In this document: positions 9,260-17,916 of the stretch, piece after piece
How positions within the stretch are numbered: position 1 is the first letter of the stretch
Layout of the letters: every line of letters begins with the position of its first letter
Made by a program: the position numbers and the translations under genes
Notes under the pieces: model-generated
Told to the model about the DNA's origin: nothing
Seen by the model: only the letters and a program-made list of their open reading frames with translations
The model's database searches: none
Assembly (NCBI GenBank): GCA_965197675.1
Contig: OZ240221.1
Coordinates: 1,426,001-1,490,000 of the forward strand
Length of the DNA stretch: 64,000 nt
Source: G965197675 sp965197675
Lineage (GTDB): Bacteria > Chloroflexota > Dehalococcoidia > Plut-88900
Direction: 5' to 3'

Positions 9260-9754
9260 TTATCCCTCCCTGTACCTCTTGATCAAGTCCGTATAGATCT
9301 GGCTGGCCGTTTTCAAGTGGTCGATCCACTTCTGTCTTAGTGGCTGTGCTTTGCCGGGTACTCCCGTCACTAGGGAGTATGGAGGGATTATGGTACGGTC
9401 TGTGACTACTGCTCCCGCTGCCACGAGGCAGAACTCACCAACCTTAGCGTCATCCAGCAATGCCGCGTTTATCCCTATCAGAGAGTTATTCCCTACTCTA
9501 CGACAGTGCACCACAGCCCCATGACCTATCGTCACGTCATCACCTATATCCACCTCGTTGCAGTGGACGACGGCGTTGTCCTGAATATTGGTGTTTTTGC
9601 CTATCCGGGTGGGGCCGAAGTCGGCCCGGATGACCACGCCAGGCCAGACGCTGCAGTTCTCACCGATTTCCACGTCTCCGATGATTACGGCGCTCTCGTG
9701 AATATAGGCCGATTCGGCGATCCTTGGTGACTTGCCCTGGAAAGATTGGAGCAC
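9260..9754 (-). CDS. gamma-class carbonic anhydrase-like hexapeptide protein
   Basis: A 164-residue left-handed beta-helix protein of the YrdA/PaaY/CaiE type. Hexapeptide repeats run through most of it, with VVIRADFGPTRIGKNTNIQD, the metal-site histidines in NAVVHCN and GHGAVVHC, and the C-terminal helix LKTASQIYTDLIKRY. The start is GTG at 9754, preceded on the minus strand by TAGGAGG. It follows nadC and may be co-transcribed. Carbonic anhydrase activity is likely but not proven in this subfamily. Confidence 0.85.
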   Translation of the reverse strand: MLQSFQGKSPRIAESAYIHESAVIIGDVEIGENCSVWPGVVIRADFGPTRIGKNTNIQDNAVVHCNEVDIGDDVTIGHGAVVHCRRVGNNSLIGINAALLDDAKVGEFCLVAAGAVVTDRTIIPPYSLVTGVPGKAQPLRQKWIDHLKTASQIYTDLIKRYREG

Positions 9755-9765
9755 GCAACAGCCTC

Positions 9766-10620
9766 CTACAGCGTCTCCAGATCCAGGCTTACGTCCAACG
9801 CCTTCACCGAGTGAGTCAAAGCTCCAACAGATATGAAATCGACACCCGTATCAGCTACCTCCCGCACGTTGCTGAGAGTAATACCTCCAGAAGCCTCTAG
9901 TCTGGCCCTCCCATCCACCATCTTCACCGCTCGTCCCATCTCCTTGACGGGCATGTTGTCTAGCATGATTATGTGGGCTCCGGCATCTAGAGCTTCCCTG
10001 GCCTCCTCCATGCTTGTAGCTTCCACCTCTACGTCTATATCAGAGGGTATCTTCTCCAACGCTTTTTGGACCATATCTTTCAAGCTGAAACCCTGTGCCC
10101 TCAGAGTTGCGATGTGGTTGTCCTTGATTAGCACCCCGTCCTCCAGGTTCATGCGATGATTACGCCCACCTCCAACCGTAACGGCGTACTTCTCTAAAGC
10201 TCGGAGGCCTGGAGTCATTTTGCGAGTATCTACGATGGCGGCTTTACAGTCCTTAACAGCCTCCACGTAGTGCGAGGTATCAGTAGCTATACCGCTCAAG
10301 TGCTGGAGAAAGTTGAGGGAGGTACGCTCTGCTCTCAAGATGCTGTCTAGATTCCCCTGGACCTCCGCCATGAGCGCTCCTGAGTGAATGGCTGCACCAT
10401 CTTGCAACCACGCCCGTGTCTTCAAGGAAGAGTCCACTCGATGAAAAACGGTCAGGGCTACCTCGATACCCGCGAGCACACCGGCAGCCTTGGACTTCAA
10501 TAAGGCTTTGCCGGCAGCCTCGGGAGGGATGATGGCGGAGGTGGTGATGTCGTTGTGGGCGTGGTCCTCGGCCAGCGCCCTGTCTATGAGGTCTATAACG
10601 TCAGGATCAGTGTGAAGCAT
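9766..10620 (-). CDS. nadC: nicotinate-nucleotide pyrophosphorylase (quinolinate phosphoribosyltransferase)
   Basis: A 284-residue enzyme that converts quinolinate and PRPP to nicotinate mononucleotide in de novo NAD synthesis. Recognisable are AEDHAHNDITTSAIIP at the N-terminus, RAERTSLNFLQHLSGIAT, the substrate-binding DTRKMTPGLRALEKYAV segment, GGGRNHRMNLEDGVLIKDNH, and the C-terminal barrel strand LEASGGITLSNV. It lies 41 bp downstream of nadA in the same direction. Confidence 0.95.
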   Translation of the reverse strand: MLHTDPDVIDLIDRALAEDHAHNDITTSAIIPPEAAGKALLKSKAAGVLAGIEVALTVFHRVDSSLKTRAWLQDGAAIHSGALMAEVQGNLDSILRAERTSLNFLQHLSGIATDTSHYVEAVKDCKAAIVDTRKMTPGLRALEKYAVTVGGGRNHRMNLEDGVLIKDNHIATLRAQGFSLKDMVQKALEKIPSDIDVEVEATSMEEAREALDAGAHIIMLDNMPVKEMGRAVKMVDGRARLEASGGITLSNVREVADTGVDFISVGALTHSVKALDVSLDLETL

Positions 10621-10661
10621 GAGGTTGTTGGGTTGCCTGGTAGACGAGGCGTTGAGGGAGG

Positions 10662-11714
10662 TTAACCGAGAATCTCCAACATCCTCTGAATGGGTTTGAG
10701 GGCCCTCAGCCTAGTCTCTTCATCAACGGTTATCTCGTGCTTCTCGGGGTTCTCAGTCTCCAGCGCAGAAAGGATGCCATCCAGGGTTATCTGCCTCATA
10801 TGGGTGCAGTAGACCTGGCACGCCCTGACAAACTCTACCTGGGGAAACTCGGCTGCCAAGTTAGCCGCCATCTCACACTCGGTGGCCAGGTACACCCTCT
10901 CCGGGTTGTTCTCCCTGATGTATTTGCCCATCTGAGATGTACTCCCGTGGAAATCGGCCTCGTATATAACCTCTGGAGAGCACTCCCAGTGAGCGAGGAT
11001 AGCCCTTCTCGGGTGACCCTTGGGAATATCGTATTGATCTCGGATCATCAACAGGTCATCTACCGCGAACTGCTCGTGCACCTCACATTTGCCCTCGGCC
11101 AGGCTGTTGTTCTTGCCTGGATAGATGACTTCGATGTCGTGTCCCATGACATCCAACTCCTCTTGTAGGTTCTTTCCCATGAGGGTGTCCGGCAGGAAGA
11201 TGGCCCTGTTGTTACCTGCCTCTCTAGTGACGTGCAGAATAACGTTGATGGCGTTGGCTGAAGTGCAGCATATGTCGGATTCCGCCTTTACGTCAGCGTA
11301 GCTGTTGATGTAGGTAACCACCGGCACGCCTGGAAACTCGCTTTTGATGCGCAGCGCCGCTTCCACTCTGATAGGGTCGGCGAGGCTGCATCCCGCCTCT
11401 TTGCTAGCTATCAGGATCTTCTTGTCAGGGTTAAGTATCTTAGCCGTCTCCGCCATGAACTTAACCCCATCGAATAGGATGATGGGGCACTCGGTCTCAG
11501 CAGCATATCGAGCCAGGGCCAACGAGTCGCCCCTCGCCCCTGTGTCGGAGAGGCCGTAGATGAGGGGTCTCATGTAGTTGTGGCCCAGGATAAGGACGTT
11601 CTTCTCTTTTTTCAACTGAAGAATGCGTTGAATCTTCTCCTCGTTGGCGGCAACGTCTATCTCGTATGGAGTGCCTCCAAATGACCGCTCATATAAAGCG
11701 AAAGTAGTCGTCAT
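10662..11714 (-). CDS. nadA: quinolinate synthase
   Basis: A 350-residue [4Fe-4S] enzyme that condenses iminoaspartate and dihydroxyacetone phosphate to quinolinate. The three cluster-ligand regions are visible: SDICCTSANA, the Cys of LATECEMAANL, and RACQVYCTHMRQITL near the C-terminus. ILGHNYMRPLIY at the N-terminus is also typical. A strong Shine-Dalgarno AAGGAGGAGGG precedes the ATG. It heads a nadA-nadC-carbonic anhydrase unit. No nadB or aspartate dehydrogenase gene is visible here, so iminoaspartate must come from elsewhere in the genome. Confidence 0.96.
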   Translation of the reverse strand: MTTTFALYERSFGGTPYEIDVAANEEKIQRILQLKKEKNVLILGHNYMRPLIYGLSDTGARGDSLALARYAAETECPIILFDGVKFMAETAKILNPDKKILIASKEAGCSLADPIRVEAALRIKSEFPGVPVVTYINSYADVKAESDICCTSANAINVILHVTREAGNNRAIFLPDTLMGKNLQEELDVMGHDIEVIYPGKNNSLAEGKCEVHEQFAVDDLLMIRDQYDIPKGHPRRAILAHWECSPEVIYEADFHGSTSQMGKYIRENNPERVYLATECEMAANLAAEFPQVEFVRACQVYCTHMRQITLDGILSALETENPEKHEITVDEETRLRALKPIQRMLEILG

Positions 11715-12161
11715 CCCTCCTCCTTACGTAGATTTTACCTGATGTGAGAATACATTTCCAACTAGACCCTTTCCCCAACCCTCTTCAATCGAGGGCCCCG
11801 TCCCAGAATCCCTATCAAGGGAGTCCAGAGGGAAGCATCCCTCTGGCAGGGGGCTTGGGGGCTTGTCCTCAGCTTGACTGGGGAGTGTGCCCCCAATACA
11901 AAAACCTACAGGGGTGGGCGGGAAAGACCACGCTTACTATTCCTTGAACCGCACAAGTCCTTGCTTCAATAGTCACGCCTCAGTGGTGATCGACAAACCC
12001 CTCTAATAGCCTTACCAATCCCCTTCACCTTGAGCGCCAGTGAAGTTTATTTGCTTATCTGGCCAGCGAATCTAGGCTTTCACGACATCCTATCCGACAA
12101 CACTTCGATGTATAATCTCCTATGTATTCTCTCTTTAAATCCAGAATGGAGGTGTATAAGA
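11715..12161. other. intergenic region between nadA and the 12.2 kb gene; hairpin, no gene seen
   Basis: No convincing coding frame. It contains the perfect hairpin at 11825-11846 and G-rich low-complexity sequence (GGGGGCTTGGGGGC). A similar hairpin recurs near 17.77 kb. Promoters for the divergent flanking genes should lie here, but I could not pick them with confidence. Confidence 0.5.
11825..11846. repeat. perfect 9-bp inverted repeat, dispersed hairpin
   Basis: CCAGAGGGA at 11825-11833 and TCCCTCTGG at 11838-11846 are separated by AGCA. A close relative with an ATGC-type loop sits at 17767-17790. There is no T-run on either side, so it does not look like an intrinsic terminator. It is more like a small dispersed palindromic element. 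Confidence 0.6.
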
Positions 12162-12521
12162 ATGCCCATAGGAACAAAATATCTCTTCACCGTCGGGTTG
12201 GACGTAGACCCTGCGCACGAATCGCTCTTCAACGAGGTATACGACCAGGAGCACGCGCCTGCTTTGCAGAAGGTCCCGGGAGTTGTCTCCGTGGCGCGAT
12301 TCAAGAAAGGCGACTTGGTGATGGCTATAGACGGACAGAATCGCACCATAGTTGTGGAAGATGAGCCTAAATACTTCGCTATATACGAAATAGAGAGTCC
12401 TGATGTCCTCACTACTCAGGCATGGGCCTCGGCCATCGACGGCGGTAGATGGCGACACCAGGTTCGACCGCACACCACGAATAGACGTCTAGCCCTGAGA
12501 GAGCTGATCACCCCTGGGTGA
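12162..12521 (+). CDS. small protein, probable dimeric alpha-beta barrel fold, unknown role
   Basis: From the ATG at 12162, which has a good GGAGGT site at 12148-12153, the frame gives 119 residues starting MPIGTKYLFTVGLDVDPAHE. The layout LFNEVYDQEHAPALQKVPGV looks like the ferredoxin-like alpha-beta barrel proteins common among small EthD-like families. A longer frame opens upstream at 12030 but has no ribosome site. It lies 12 bp before the ureidoglycolate lyase-like gene and is probably co-transcribed. The C-terminal NRRLALRELITPG resembles the N-terminus of GcvPB in this window. Confidence 0.65.
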   Translation: MPIGTKYLFTVGLDVDPAHESLFNEVYDQEHAPALQKVPGVVSVARFKKGDLVMAIDGQNRTIVVEDEPKYFAIYEIESPDVLTTQAWASAIDGGRWRHQVRPHTTNRRLALRELITPG

Positions 12522-12533
12522 TAGGAGGAATAT

Positions 12534-13076
12534 ATGACCGAAGTCCACAAGATAAAGGTGCAAGCCCTTACGGAAGACGCGTTCAGTCCCTTCGGAGAGA
12601 TCATCGGCCCCCGCAGCCGCAAACCCGATTACGAGGCCCTATCCGGAGGCAAGATATGGGCCATGGACTTCCAGATGAGCGGTGAGTTGCAGTTCGGGTT
12701 TACCTGGGCGCCCTATCTTGGCATGAGCTTCAGCACCATGGAGCAGCACCACGGCGTTACCCAGAGTTTCATCCCAATGTACGGGCCCCCAGCGGTGGTG
12801 GCGGTGGCAGCCCCAACTAAAGATCACTCGGCTCCCCGGTTGGAAGACATACGCGCCTTCCTGCTAGATGGCACCAGAGGTTACGTCATGAAGAAGGGCA
12901 CCTGGCATTCCCTGGATCGCTTCCCCCTCTACGAGCCAGGCAGTGGTTGGGCGGTCCTAACCGATTGGGAGACCACCCAAGACCTGATAAACTCCTCCGA
13001 CAAGCTGGGAGACAAGCTGACCAAGACTGTGGACTTCGAGAAGGATCTGGGGATCACTTTCGAATTTGCTCTGTAG
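12534..13076 (+). CDS. ureidoglycolate lyase-like protein
   Basis: A 180-residue cupin of the ureidoglycolate lyase (AllA) family. The N-terminal VQALTEDAFSPFGEII is a clear family signature. Also visible are MEQHHGVTQSFIPM, which carries putative metal-binding His residues, and MKKGTWHSLDRFPLY. The family releases glyoxylate and urea from ureidoglycolate in purine catabolism, but relatives in operons without allantoin genes may have other substrates, and no other allantoin genes are here. GGAGGA precedes the ATG. Confidence 0.82.
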   Translation: MTEVHKIKVQALTEDAFSPFGEIIGPRSRKPDYEALSGGKIWAMDFQMSGELQFGFTWAPYLGMSFSTMEQHHGVTQSFIPMYGPPAVVAVAAPTKDHSAPRLEDIRAFLLDGTRGYVMKKGTWHSLDRFPLYEPGSGWAVLTDWETTQDLINSSDKLGDKLTKTVDFEKDLGITFEFAL

Positions 13077-13083
13077 CCCCCTA

Positions 13084-13848
13084 TCAGGAATTGCGAGACG
13101 CCGTGGCCACGGTGTTCAGGAAGTTCCGTGAGCTACCGATTATCCACTCCGGCCAGTCGGGAGCCAAAAACCGGAGCCCCTTCTCTATCAAGGCCTCGAC
13201 GTTAGAGTCGTCTACCAGAGATCCGGCCACTTTATCCGCATCGACTATTTGCTGAATAGCTCTATCTACCACAACCTGGACTTCAGGATGGTCCATCTGT
13301 CCTCTGTGACCCATAGTCTGACTTAGGTCTCCAGGAGCAACGAAATAGATGTCTATATTGTCGACCTTCAGAATCTCAGGCAAATTGTTAATAGCGATGA
13401 TGTCCTCGATAAGGATCATAATCAGGGTCTCATCGTTGGCCTTGGCAAAATAGTCGTCCACGCCGTAGGACTGGCGGCCCATGAAAATCCCTCGATGCCC
13501 AACGGGGGCGAACTTGACGGCATCCACCACCGCTCTAGCCTCGTCAGCAGTATTCACGTGAGGCATGATTATGCCTTGGGCCCCTCTATCGAGAGCACGG
13601 TATATCACCCCAGGCATATTGAGGTTTAAGCGAATCATGGAGGTCATCCCCCACAGATCACATGCCCTGGTTAGGTCTGATATGTCCGCGTAGTCTACGG
13701 GGCCATGCTCACTTTCCAGCCACACCCCATCGAACCCGAAAGGCCCCATAAAGTCGATCATATCCGCCGAATAGGGCGCCTCTATCACAGTGGCTATTTC
13801 TCCCCGCTGCAATTTGTGCTTTATCCTGTTCTCCCTAAGTCCTCCCAT
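13084..13848 (-). CDS. HpcH/HpaI family class II aldolase
   Basis: A 254-residue metal-dependent TIM-barrel aldolase. Visible are FGFDGVWLESEHGPVDY (the metal-binding glutamate region), GAQGIIMPHVNTADEAR, APVGHRGIFMGRQSYG, and the second metal region ILIEDIIAINNLPEIL. Relatives cleave 4-hydroxy-2-oxo acids to pyruvate or a keto acid plus an aldehyde. A strong AAAGGAGAT precedes the ATG. It converges on the ureidoglycolate lyase-like gene with 7 bp between. The exact substrate cannot be read from sequence. Confidence 0.87.
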   Translation of the reverse strand: MGGLRENRIKHKLQRGEIATVIEAPYSADMIDFMGPFGFDGVWLESEHGPVDYADISDLTRACDLWGMTSMIRLNLNMPGVIYRALDRGAQGIIMPHVNTADEARAVVDAVKFAPVGHRGIFMGRQSYGVDDYFAKANDETLIMILIEDIIAINNLPEILKVDNIDIYFVAPGDLSQTMGHRGQMDHPEVQVVVDRAIQQIVDADKVAGSLVDDSNVEALIEKGLRFLAPDWPEWIIGSSRNFLNTVATASRNS

Positions 13849-14086
13849 GGATATCTCCTTTCGTTAATAGAATGACCTCGACCCGTCCGCGATTTGTGAG
13901 ATAAACGCGAGTGTAACCAGGTCTCCAATTTGTGTCAAAGACAGGGTAATCGCATTATTGCCAAAACCGACTTTGGCGGAACTCCCACCTCACCCCTCCG
14001 GATCCCCAACGAAAGCTGGAAAAACGACTGACGGTATCTCCGCTCTCTCTGAGCCTGTCGAAGGGTGTGAGCGGGGATTGAGGTGT

Positions 14087-14146
14087 GTCCGCTTATCTGG
14101 TTCCCTTCGGTAAACTCAGTATAAACTCTAAGCTCACCATGAGCGG
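14087..14146 (-). repeat. dispersed repeat module B, copy 1 (second copy near 41122-41182)
   Basis: On the minus strand this reads CGCTCATGGTGAGCTTAGAG and continues through a GAGTTTA segment to GGGAACCAG...AGCGGAC. Bases 41122-41182 on the plus strand are the same sequence apart from a few substitutions. Both copies are intergenic. Confidence 0.75.
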
Positions 14147-14199
14147 TGTGGTGTTGTATATACACTCACCCTGAGCGTAGTCGAAGGGAAGGGTGCCTG

Positions 14200-14250
14200 C
14201 GCTGGCGAAAGCCGTAGAAACCACTCGCGGTTTATCCGCTAACCCAAAAT
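14200..14250 (-). repeat. dispersed repeat module A, copy 1 (second copy at 40106-40156)
   Basis: The minus strand runs ATTTTGGGTTAGCGGATAAA and on to TACGGCTTTCGCCAGCG. The plus strand at 40106-40156 carries the same module with a handful of mismatches. Confidence 0.75.
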
Positions 14251-14374
14251 GTGTTTGCACGGGTGTCAAAGAAGGTTCTTCTTGCATTATCATTCGGGGG
14301 TTGCTATGGTGGTATGAACGAGTTCAAGATCGACTTCGAGCTGCTCCAATCCCACTGTATGAAAGTATTGAAAC

Positions 14375-15376
14375 GTGACTAACGGCAAGAAAGGCAGGGT
14401 CTTTTCCGGCGCTCGACCCACAGGAAGACAGCACATCGGAAACTATCTGGGCGCCATCAAGAACTACGTGGCCCTCCAGGAAGAGTATGACTGTATTTAC
14501 TGTGCCGTAGACATCCATGCCCTGACCACCATCGAAGAAACCGATCAACTCCAGGACAATATAAGAGAGATGCTCTTGGACTGGCTAGCGGCTGGCCTGG
14601 ATCCCAAGAAGAGCATCCTCTTCGTTCAATCCCACGTGCCAGAGGTAATGGTTCTCCACACCTTGCTCAGCATGGTAACCCCCCACGGCTGGCTCATTCG
14701 CGTGCCCACCTTCAAAGAGAAGGCTAGAATGCAGCCTGAGAACATCAACTACGGCTTGGTGGGCTATCCCGTACTTATGACGGCCGACATCATCCTCTAC
14801 AAGGCCGATACGGTGCCCGTGGGCGAAGATCAGATACCCCACCTTGAGTTGGCCAGAGAGATAGTGAGGCGCTTTCATCACCTCTTCTCTCCTACCTTCC
14901 CCGAGCCCCAGCCTGAGCTAACCGAGACTCCTCTAATCATAGGTCTGGACGGCTCTCAGAAGATGAGCAAGAGCCTCAACAACCACATCGAACTGGCAGC
15001 CACCTCCGAGGAGACGCTCAAGAGGGTACTAACCGCCGTTACTGATCCTCAACGCCGCTACAAGACCGACCCTGGGCGACCAGAGGTTTGTAACGTGTAC
15101 AGCCTCCACAAGTATTTCAATCCAGACAAGGTGGAAGATATAGCGGACAAGTGCCGTAATGCCCTGCGCGGATGCGTAGACTGTAAAGGCATCCTCGCCG
15201 ACGGCATAAATCGAGAGTTGGCTCCCTTCAGAGAGAGAAGACGGGAGTTTAGCGAAAGGCCTACCTATCTTAAAGAAGTGCTGGAGGAGGGCGCCGAGCG
15301 AGCTCGAGCCATTGCTAAGGATACCTTAGCAGAGGTCGAAAGGAAGATGGGCCTCAGACCGAAGGAGGCCTCTTGA
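14375..15376 (+). CDS. trpS: tryptophanyl-tRNA synthetase
   Basis: A 333-residue class I synthetase that charges tRNA-Trp, starting with GTG at 14375. The N-terminal RVFSGARPTGRQHIGNYLGA includes the HIGH-type motif HIGN (20-23), and GSQKMSKSLNN carries KMSKS from residue 196. MTADIILYKADTVPVGEDQ and the C-terminal helical domain are typical. Its TGA overlaps the TTG start of the next gene. Confidence 0.96.
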   Translation: MTNGKKGRVFSGARPTGRQHIGNYLGAIKNYVALQEEYDCIYCAVDIHALTTIEETDQLQDNIREMLLDWLAAGLDPKKSILFVQSHVPEVMVLHTLLSMVTPHGWLIRVPTFKEKARMQPENINYGLVGYPVLMTADIILYKADTVPVGEDQIPHLELAREIVRRFHHLFSPTFPEPQPELTETPLIIGLDGSQKMSKSLNNHIELAATSEETLKRVLTAVTDPQRRYKTDPGRPEVCNVYSLHKYFNPDKVEDIADKCRNALRGCVDCKGILADGINRELAPFRERRREFSERPTYLKEVLEEGAERARAIAKDTLAEVERKMGLRPKEAS

Positions 15377-16221
15377 ACATCCCTGCCTCCACCAGCGGAA
15401 AGTCGGCCCACCAAGTAGCCCACCAAGTGGCCTTAGAGGCCGGCCAAGTGTTGCTAGATAACTTCCGAGTCGAAAAGGATATCCAGTTCAAGGGTCGGGG
15501 TAATATCGTCACCAACGTGGATTTCCAGGTGGAAAAGCTATCCATAGACATCCTACGGAAAGAGTATCCCGACTTCGCTATCCTTGCCGAGGAGGGGGGG
15601 GCCTCAGGAGAAGAGTCCGAATATACGTGGGTGCTGGACCCCCTGGACGGCACGCGAAACTACGCGTCGGGAAATCCCTTCTTCTCTGTCAATCTGGGAC
15701 TGGCTCACAAGGATGCGGTAGTACTGGGGATCACCTACGATCCTATGCGGAACGAGCTGTTCTACGCCGAGAAGGGTAAGGGGGCCTATCTAAACGACGT
15801 TCCCATCTCAGTATCCCGGCAAGACTCGGTTCAGATGTCGATAGTCGGTGTAGACATGGGCTACAGTGACGCACAGGCAGGTCAGGCCCTGGCCTTGCTG
15901 CTATCCCTCTGGCCGGAGCTTCAAGCCATACGAATAATGGGTTCGGTGGCTCTTGGTCTGGCCTACACTGCAGCAGGCAGGATAGACATCTACATCCATC
16001 ATTCCATCGCTCCTTGGGATAAGGTGAGCTCGCTCATATTGGTGCCTGAAGCTGGAGGTGTCATAACCCAAGGCGATGGGTCCCCCGACAGTATATGGGG
16101 TAAGAGCGTAATCGCCTCCAACAATGCCATCCACGCCGACTTTCTACGACTCTCCAAGAGCAGTGAATGGCTTCGCGGCCTCGAAATTGTTCAAGCTTCT
16201 CAACTAGCTGATCAGGCGTAG
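15373..16221 (+). CDS. inositol monophosphatase family protein
   Basis: A 282-residue phosphatase with a TTG start (15373) overlapping the trpS stop, which suggests translational coupling. It has the metal-binding motifs of the family: LAEEGG (the Glu ligand), DPLDGTRNY (from 89) and WDKVSSLILVPEAGG near the C-terminus. Family members dephosphorylate inositol monophosphates, fructose-1,6-bisphosphate or 3'-phosphoadenosine phosphates using Mg2+. The substrate here is open. Confidence 0.88.
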   Translation: MNIPASTSGKSAHQVAHQVALEAGQVLLDNFRVEKDIQFKGRGNIVTNVDFQVEKLSIDILRKEYPDFAILAEEGGASGEESEYTWVLDPLDGTRNYASGNPFFSVNLGLAHKDAVVLGITYDPMRNELFYAEKGKGAYLNDVPISVSRQDSVQMSIVGVDMGYSDAQAGQALALLLSLWPELQAIRIMGSVALGLAYTAAGRIDIYIHHSIAPWDKVSSLILVPEAGGVITQGDGSPDSIWGKSVIASNNAIHADFLRLSKSSEWLRGLEIVQASQLADQA

Positions 16222-16253
16222 CTGGTTGGTGTGACTGCATCTATATCCCCAAA

Positions 16254-17348
16254 TTGACACGGATATGTTGGCGTGGCGCACTTGGCGGCACGACGCAGTT
16301 GTACATCGGCAAAAATCACCAGGGAGAAACTACCCCTGTCCAAAGCATATTTCGCCTGATTGGCAGCGACGAAGACGCTCTGACCTTTGCTTTGGGATTC
16401 CTGTTGGCCCATGACTACAATTTCTGCGCCAACTTTGTCCGGCGTTTGCGAGTTGCCCCTCGACGGTCTCTCAGCCGGGGCTGCTCCGTCCACCTGCAAG
16501 AAGTTACCGACGCGGACTTCGGTCGTAGAGACATCGTCATCGAAGACGGCGGAATGCGCATCGTCATAGAGGCTAAGATTGGCGGCGCCGAACCCACAGC
16601 CGGACAACTCCTCAAGTACGTTGCTGAGGATAACCTATGGAAGCAAAAGACAGGAGGAGTTGTCGCCCTCACTCAGGTCGCATTAGCGGCAGCAACGAGA
16701 GAGAATGTCCAAGCGAAACTTTCCAATGGGATACGCTTCTCCAACGTTCAATGGCATGAAGTTATCGACCTAGCTCTCAGCCACAGGCCTTCTGACGACT
16801 CAGAAGTATCGCGATATCTTATTGATGAGTTCATCCGCTATGTCAGGAAGGATTACCGCAACATGGGTTACTACGATGCCGAAATTCTCATTCAGGACGT
16901 GAATTGCTGCAACAAAAAGATATTTGAGGAAGGCTGGATGTATGTAACCAGCCTCAAGGACAAGAAGGCTCCTCTGTACTTCGCCCCCTATTTCACTAAC
17001 GAATGCCCAAACCCCGGCATATCAATGATCAGCCGCGTGAAAGACACCGAGGTCGTCGTACTTGCTGACAAGTCGGATATTGTTGAGGCTCCTTCTAACG
17101 AGCATCTCAAACGATGGCGCATAGGGCTATGCAAGCTTAGAAAACGCGCCGAGGAAGAGGGCTTTGCACATAAAGAGCAGCGGCTCCTCTACTTGGACCG
17201 GCCAATGAGACTTGCAGCAACACCATTAACTAAGACTTCTTTCAACAAGAAAGGGCCTTCCAAGAGGATACCTTCTCAGATACCAACAGGATTCAGCCTG
17301 GGATTCGATGAGCTCTTGGTCACCGATTCTGGGGTTGGCCAAACTTAA
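16254..17348 (+). CDS. PD-(D/E)XK nuclease superfamily protein, orphan
   Basis: A 364-residue protein, apparently from a TTG at 16254. The core reads FGRRDIVIEDGGMRIVIEAK (Asp93, Glu106-x-Lys108) followed by QLLKY (Gln118), the classic D...ExK...QxxxY arrangement of PD-(D/E)XK nucleases. The C-terminal half is unassigned. No methyltransferase or helicase partner is adjacent, although a restriction-modification pair lies 1 kb downstream. It may be a defence-related or repair nuclease. The start is uncertain because the first 25 residues do not look conserved. Confidence 0.7.
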   Translation: MTRICWRGALGGTTQLYIGKNHQGETTPVQSIFRLIGSDEDALTFALGFLLAHDYNFCANFVRRLRVAPRRSLSRGCSVHLQEVTDADFGRRDIVIEDGGMRIVIEAKIGGAEPTAGQLLKYVAEDNLWKQKTGGVVALTQVALAAATRENVQAKLSNGIRFSNVQWHEVIDLALSHRPSDDSEVSRYLIDEFIRYVRKDYRNMGYYDAEILIQDVNCCNKKIFEEGWMYVTSLKDKKAPLYFAPYFTNECPNPGISMISRVKDTEVVVLADKSDIVEAPSNEHLKRWRIGLCKLRKRAEEEGFAHKEQRLLYLDRPMRLAATPLTKTSFNKKGPSKRIPSQIPTGFSLGFDELLVTDSGVGQT

Positions 17349-17459
17349 ACAGGGACGTACAAAGACGTGGGTAAAGCTACTTGCAGAGCACCAAGGGGTT
17401 GAGATACATACCACTGAACCCGCTGGAGGACCGGCTCAAGTAGAGAATCCCTTTGCCCA

Positions 17460-17600
17460 TTATTCCGGCAGGTTCAAATTAAGCAGTTTCTCGAAAAGTT
17501 TCTGGGTCTGGACTACATCCCCGGCAGCCCGGTGGGCACGGATTCGCGAAGTGGAAATGCCCAAACCCTCACAGACCGCGCTTTCAGGCTCGTGCGAAGT
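17460..17600 (-). pseudogene. remnant of a DnaQ-like (DEDD) 3'-5' exonuclease
   Basis: The minus-strand frame ending at the TAA (17460-17462) reads VCEGLGISTSRIRAHRAAGD followed by VVQTQKLFEKLL. The HRAAGDV...TQKLFEKLL segment matches motif III and the last helix of DnaQ/RNase T-type exonucleases. In-frame stop codons lie just upstream and the N-terminal motifs are missing, so this is a fragment. It is supported by one motif only. Confidence 0.5.
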
Positions 17601-17766
17601 CTATAAGCACCTAAACCTGAGACCCGTAGGACGTAATCCTGATGACTTCCCCCTGACTGTTGGTACTCTCTTAACTTGTGTAACCTTTATACCGTCCCGC
17701 TGTATCGATGAAGCGCTGCATCTGCAGGTCGTCCGCTTCGGATATAAGCCTTCCCCAAATCTCCCA

Positions 17767-17790
17767 CCAGAGGGATATGCATCCCTCCGG
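17767..17790. repeat. imperfect inverted repeat related to 11825-11846
   Basis: CCAGAGGGA (17767-17775), loop TATGCA, then TCCCTCCGG (17782-17790), with one mismatched position. It shares both arms with the perfect hairpin at 11825-11846. Confidence 0.55.
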
Positions 17791-17916
17791 ACTCCCGCGG
17801 GGAGCTTCTGAGAAAGGGCTGGGAGAAGAGGAGACGAGCATTGTGGCGGGCTCGATGAGCTTTACTCTACTGCTGGTGGCGGTGATGGGCAAGTATCAGG
17901 TCACGGACTCGGGGAT

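Larger units (their letters stand above)
13849..14374. other. repeat-containing intergenic region upstream of trpS
   Basis: No gene seen. It holds three repeat modules that recur near 40-41 kb in the opposite orientation: 14087-14146, 14200-14250 and short CCTTCGAC...GCTCAGGGTGAGC palindromes at 14049-14076 and 14166-14188. No T-box or other tRNA-sensing leader for trpS was recognisable. Confidence 0.6.

Noticed and set aside
17308..17811. 167-codon plus-strand frame after the orphan nuclease
   Set aside because: No recognisable features. It overlaps the nuclease end, and the opposite strand carries the exonuclease remnant.
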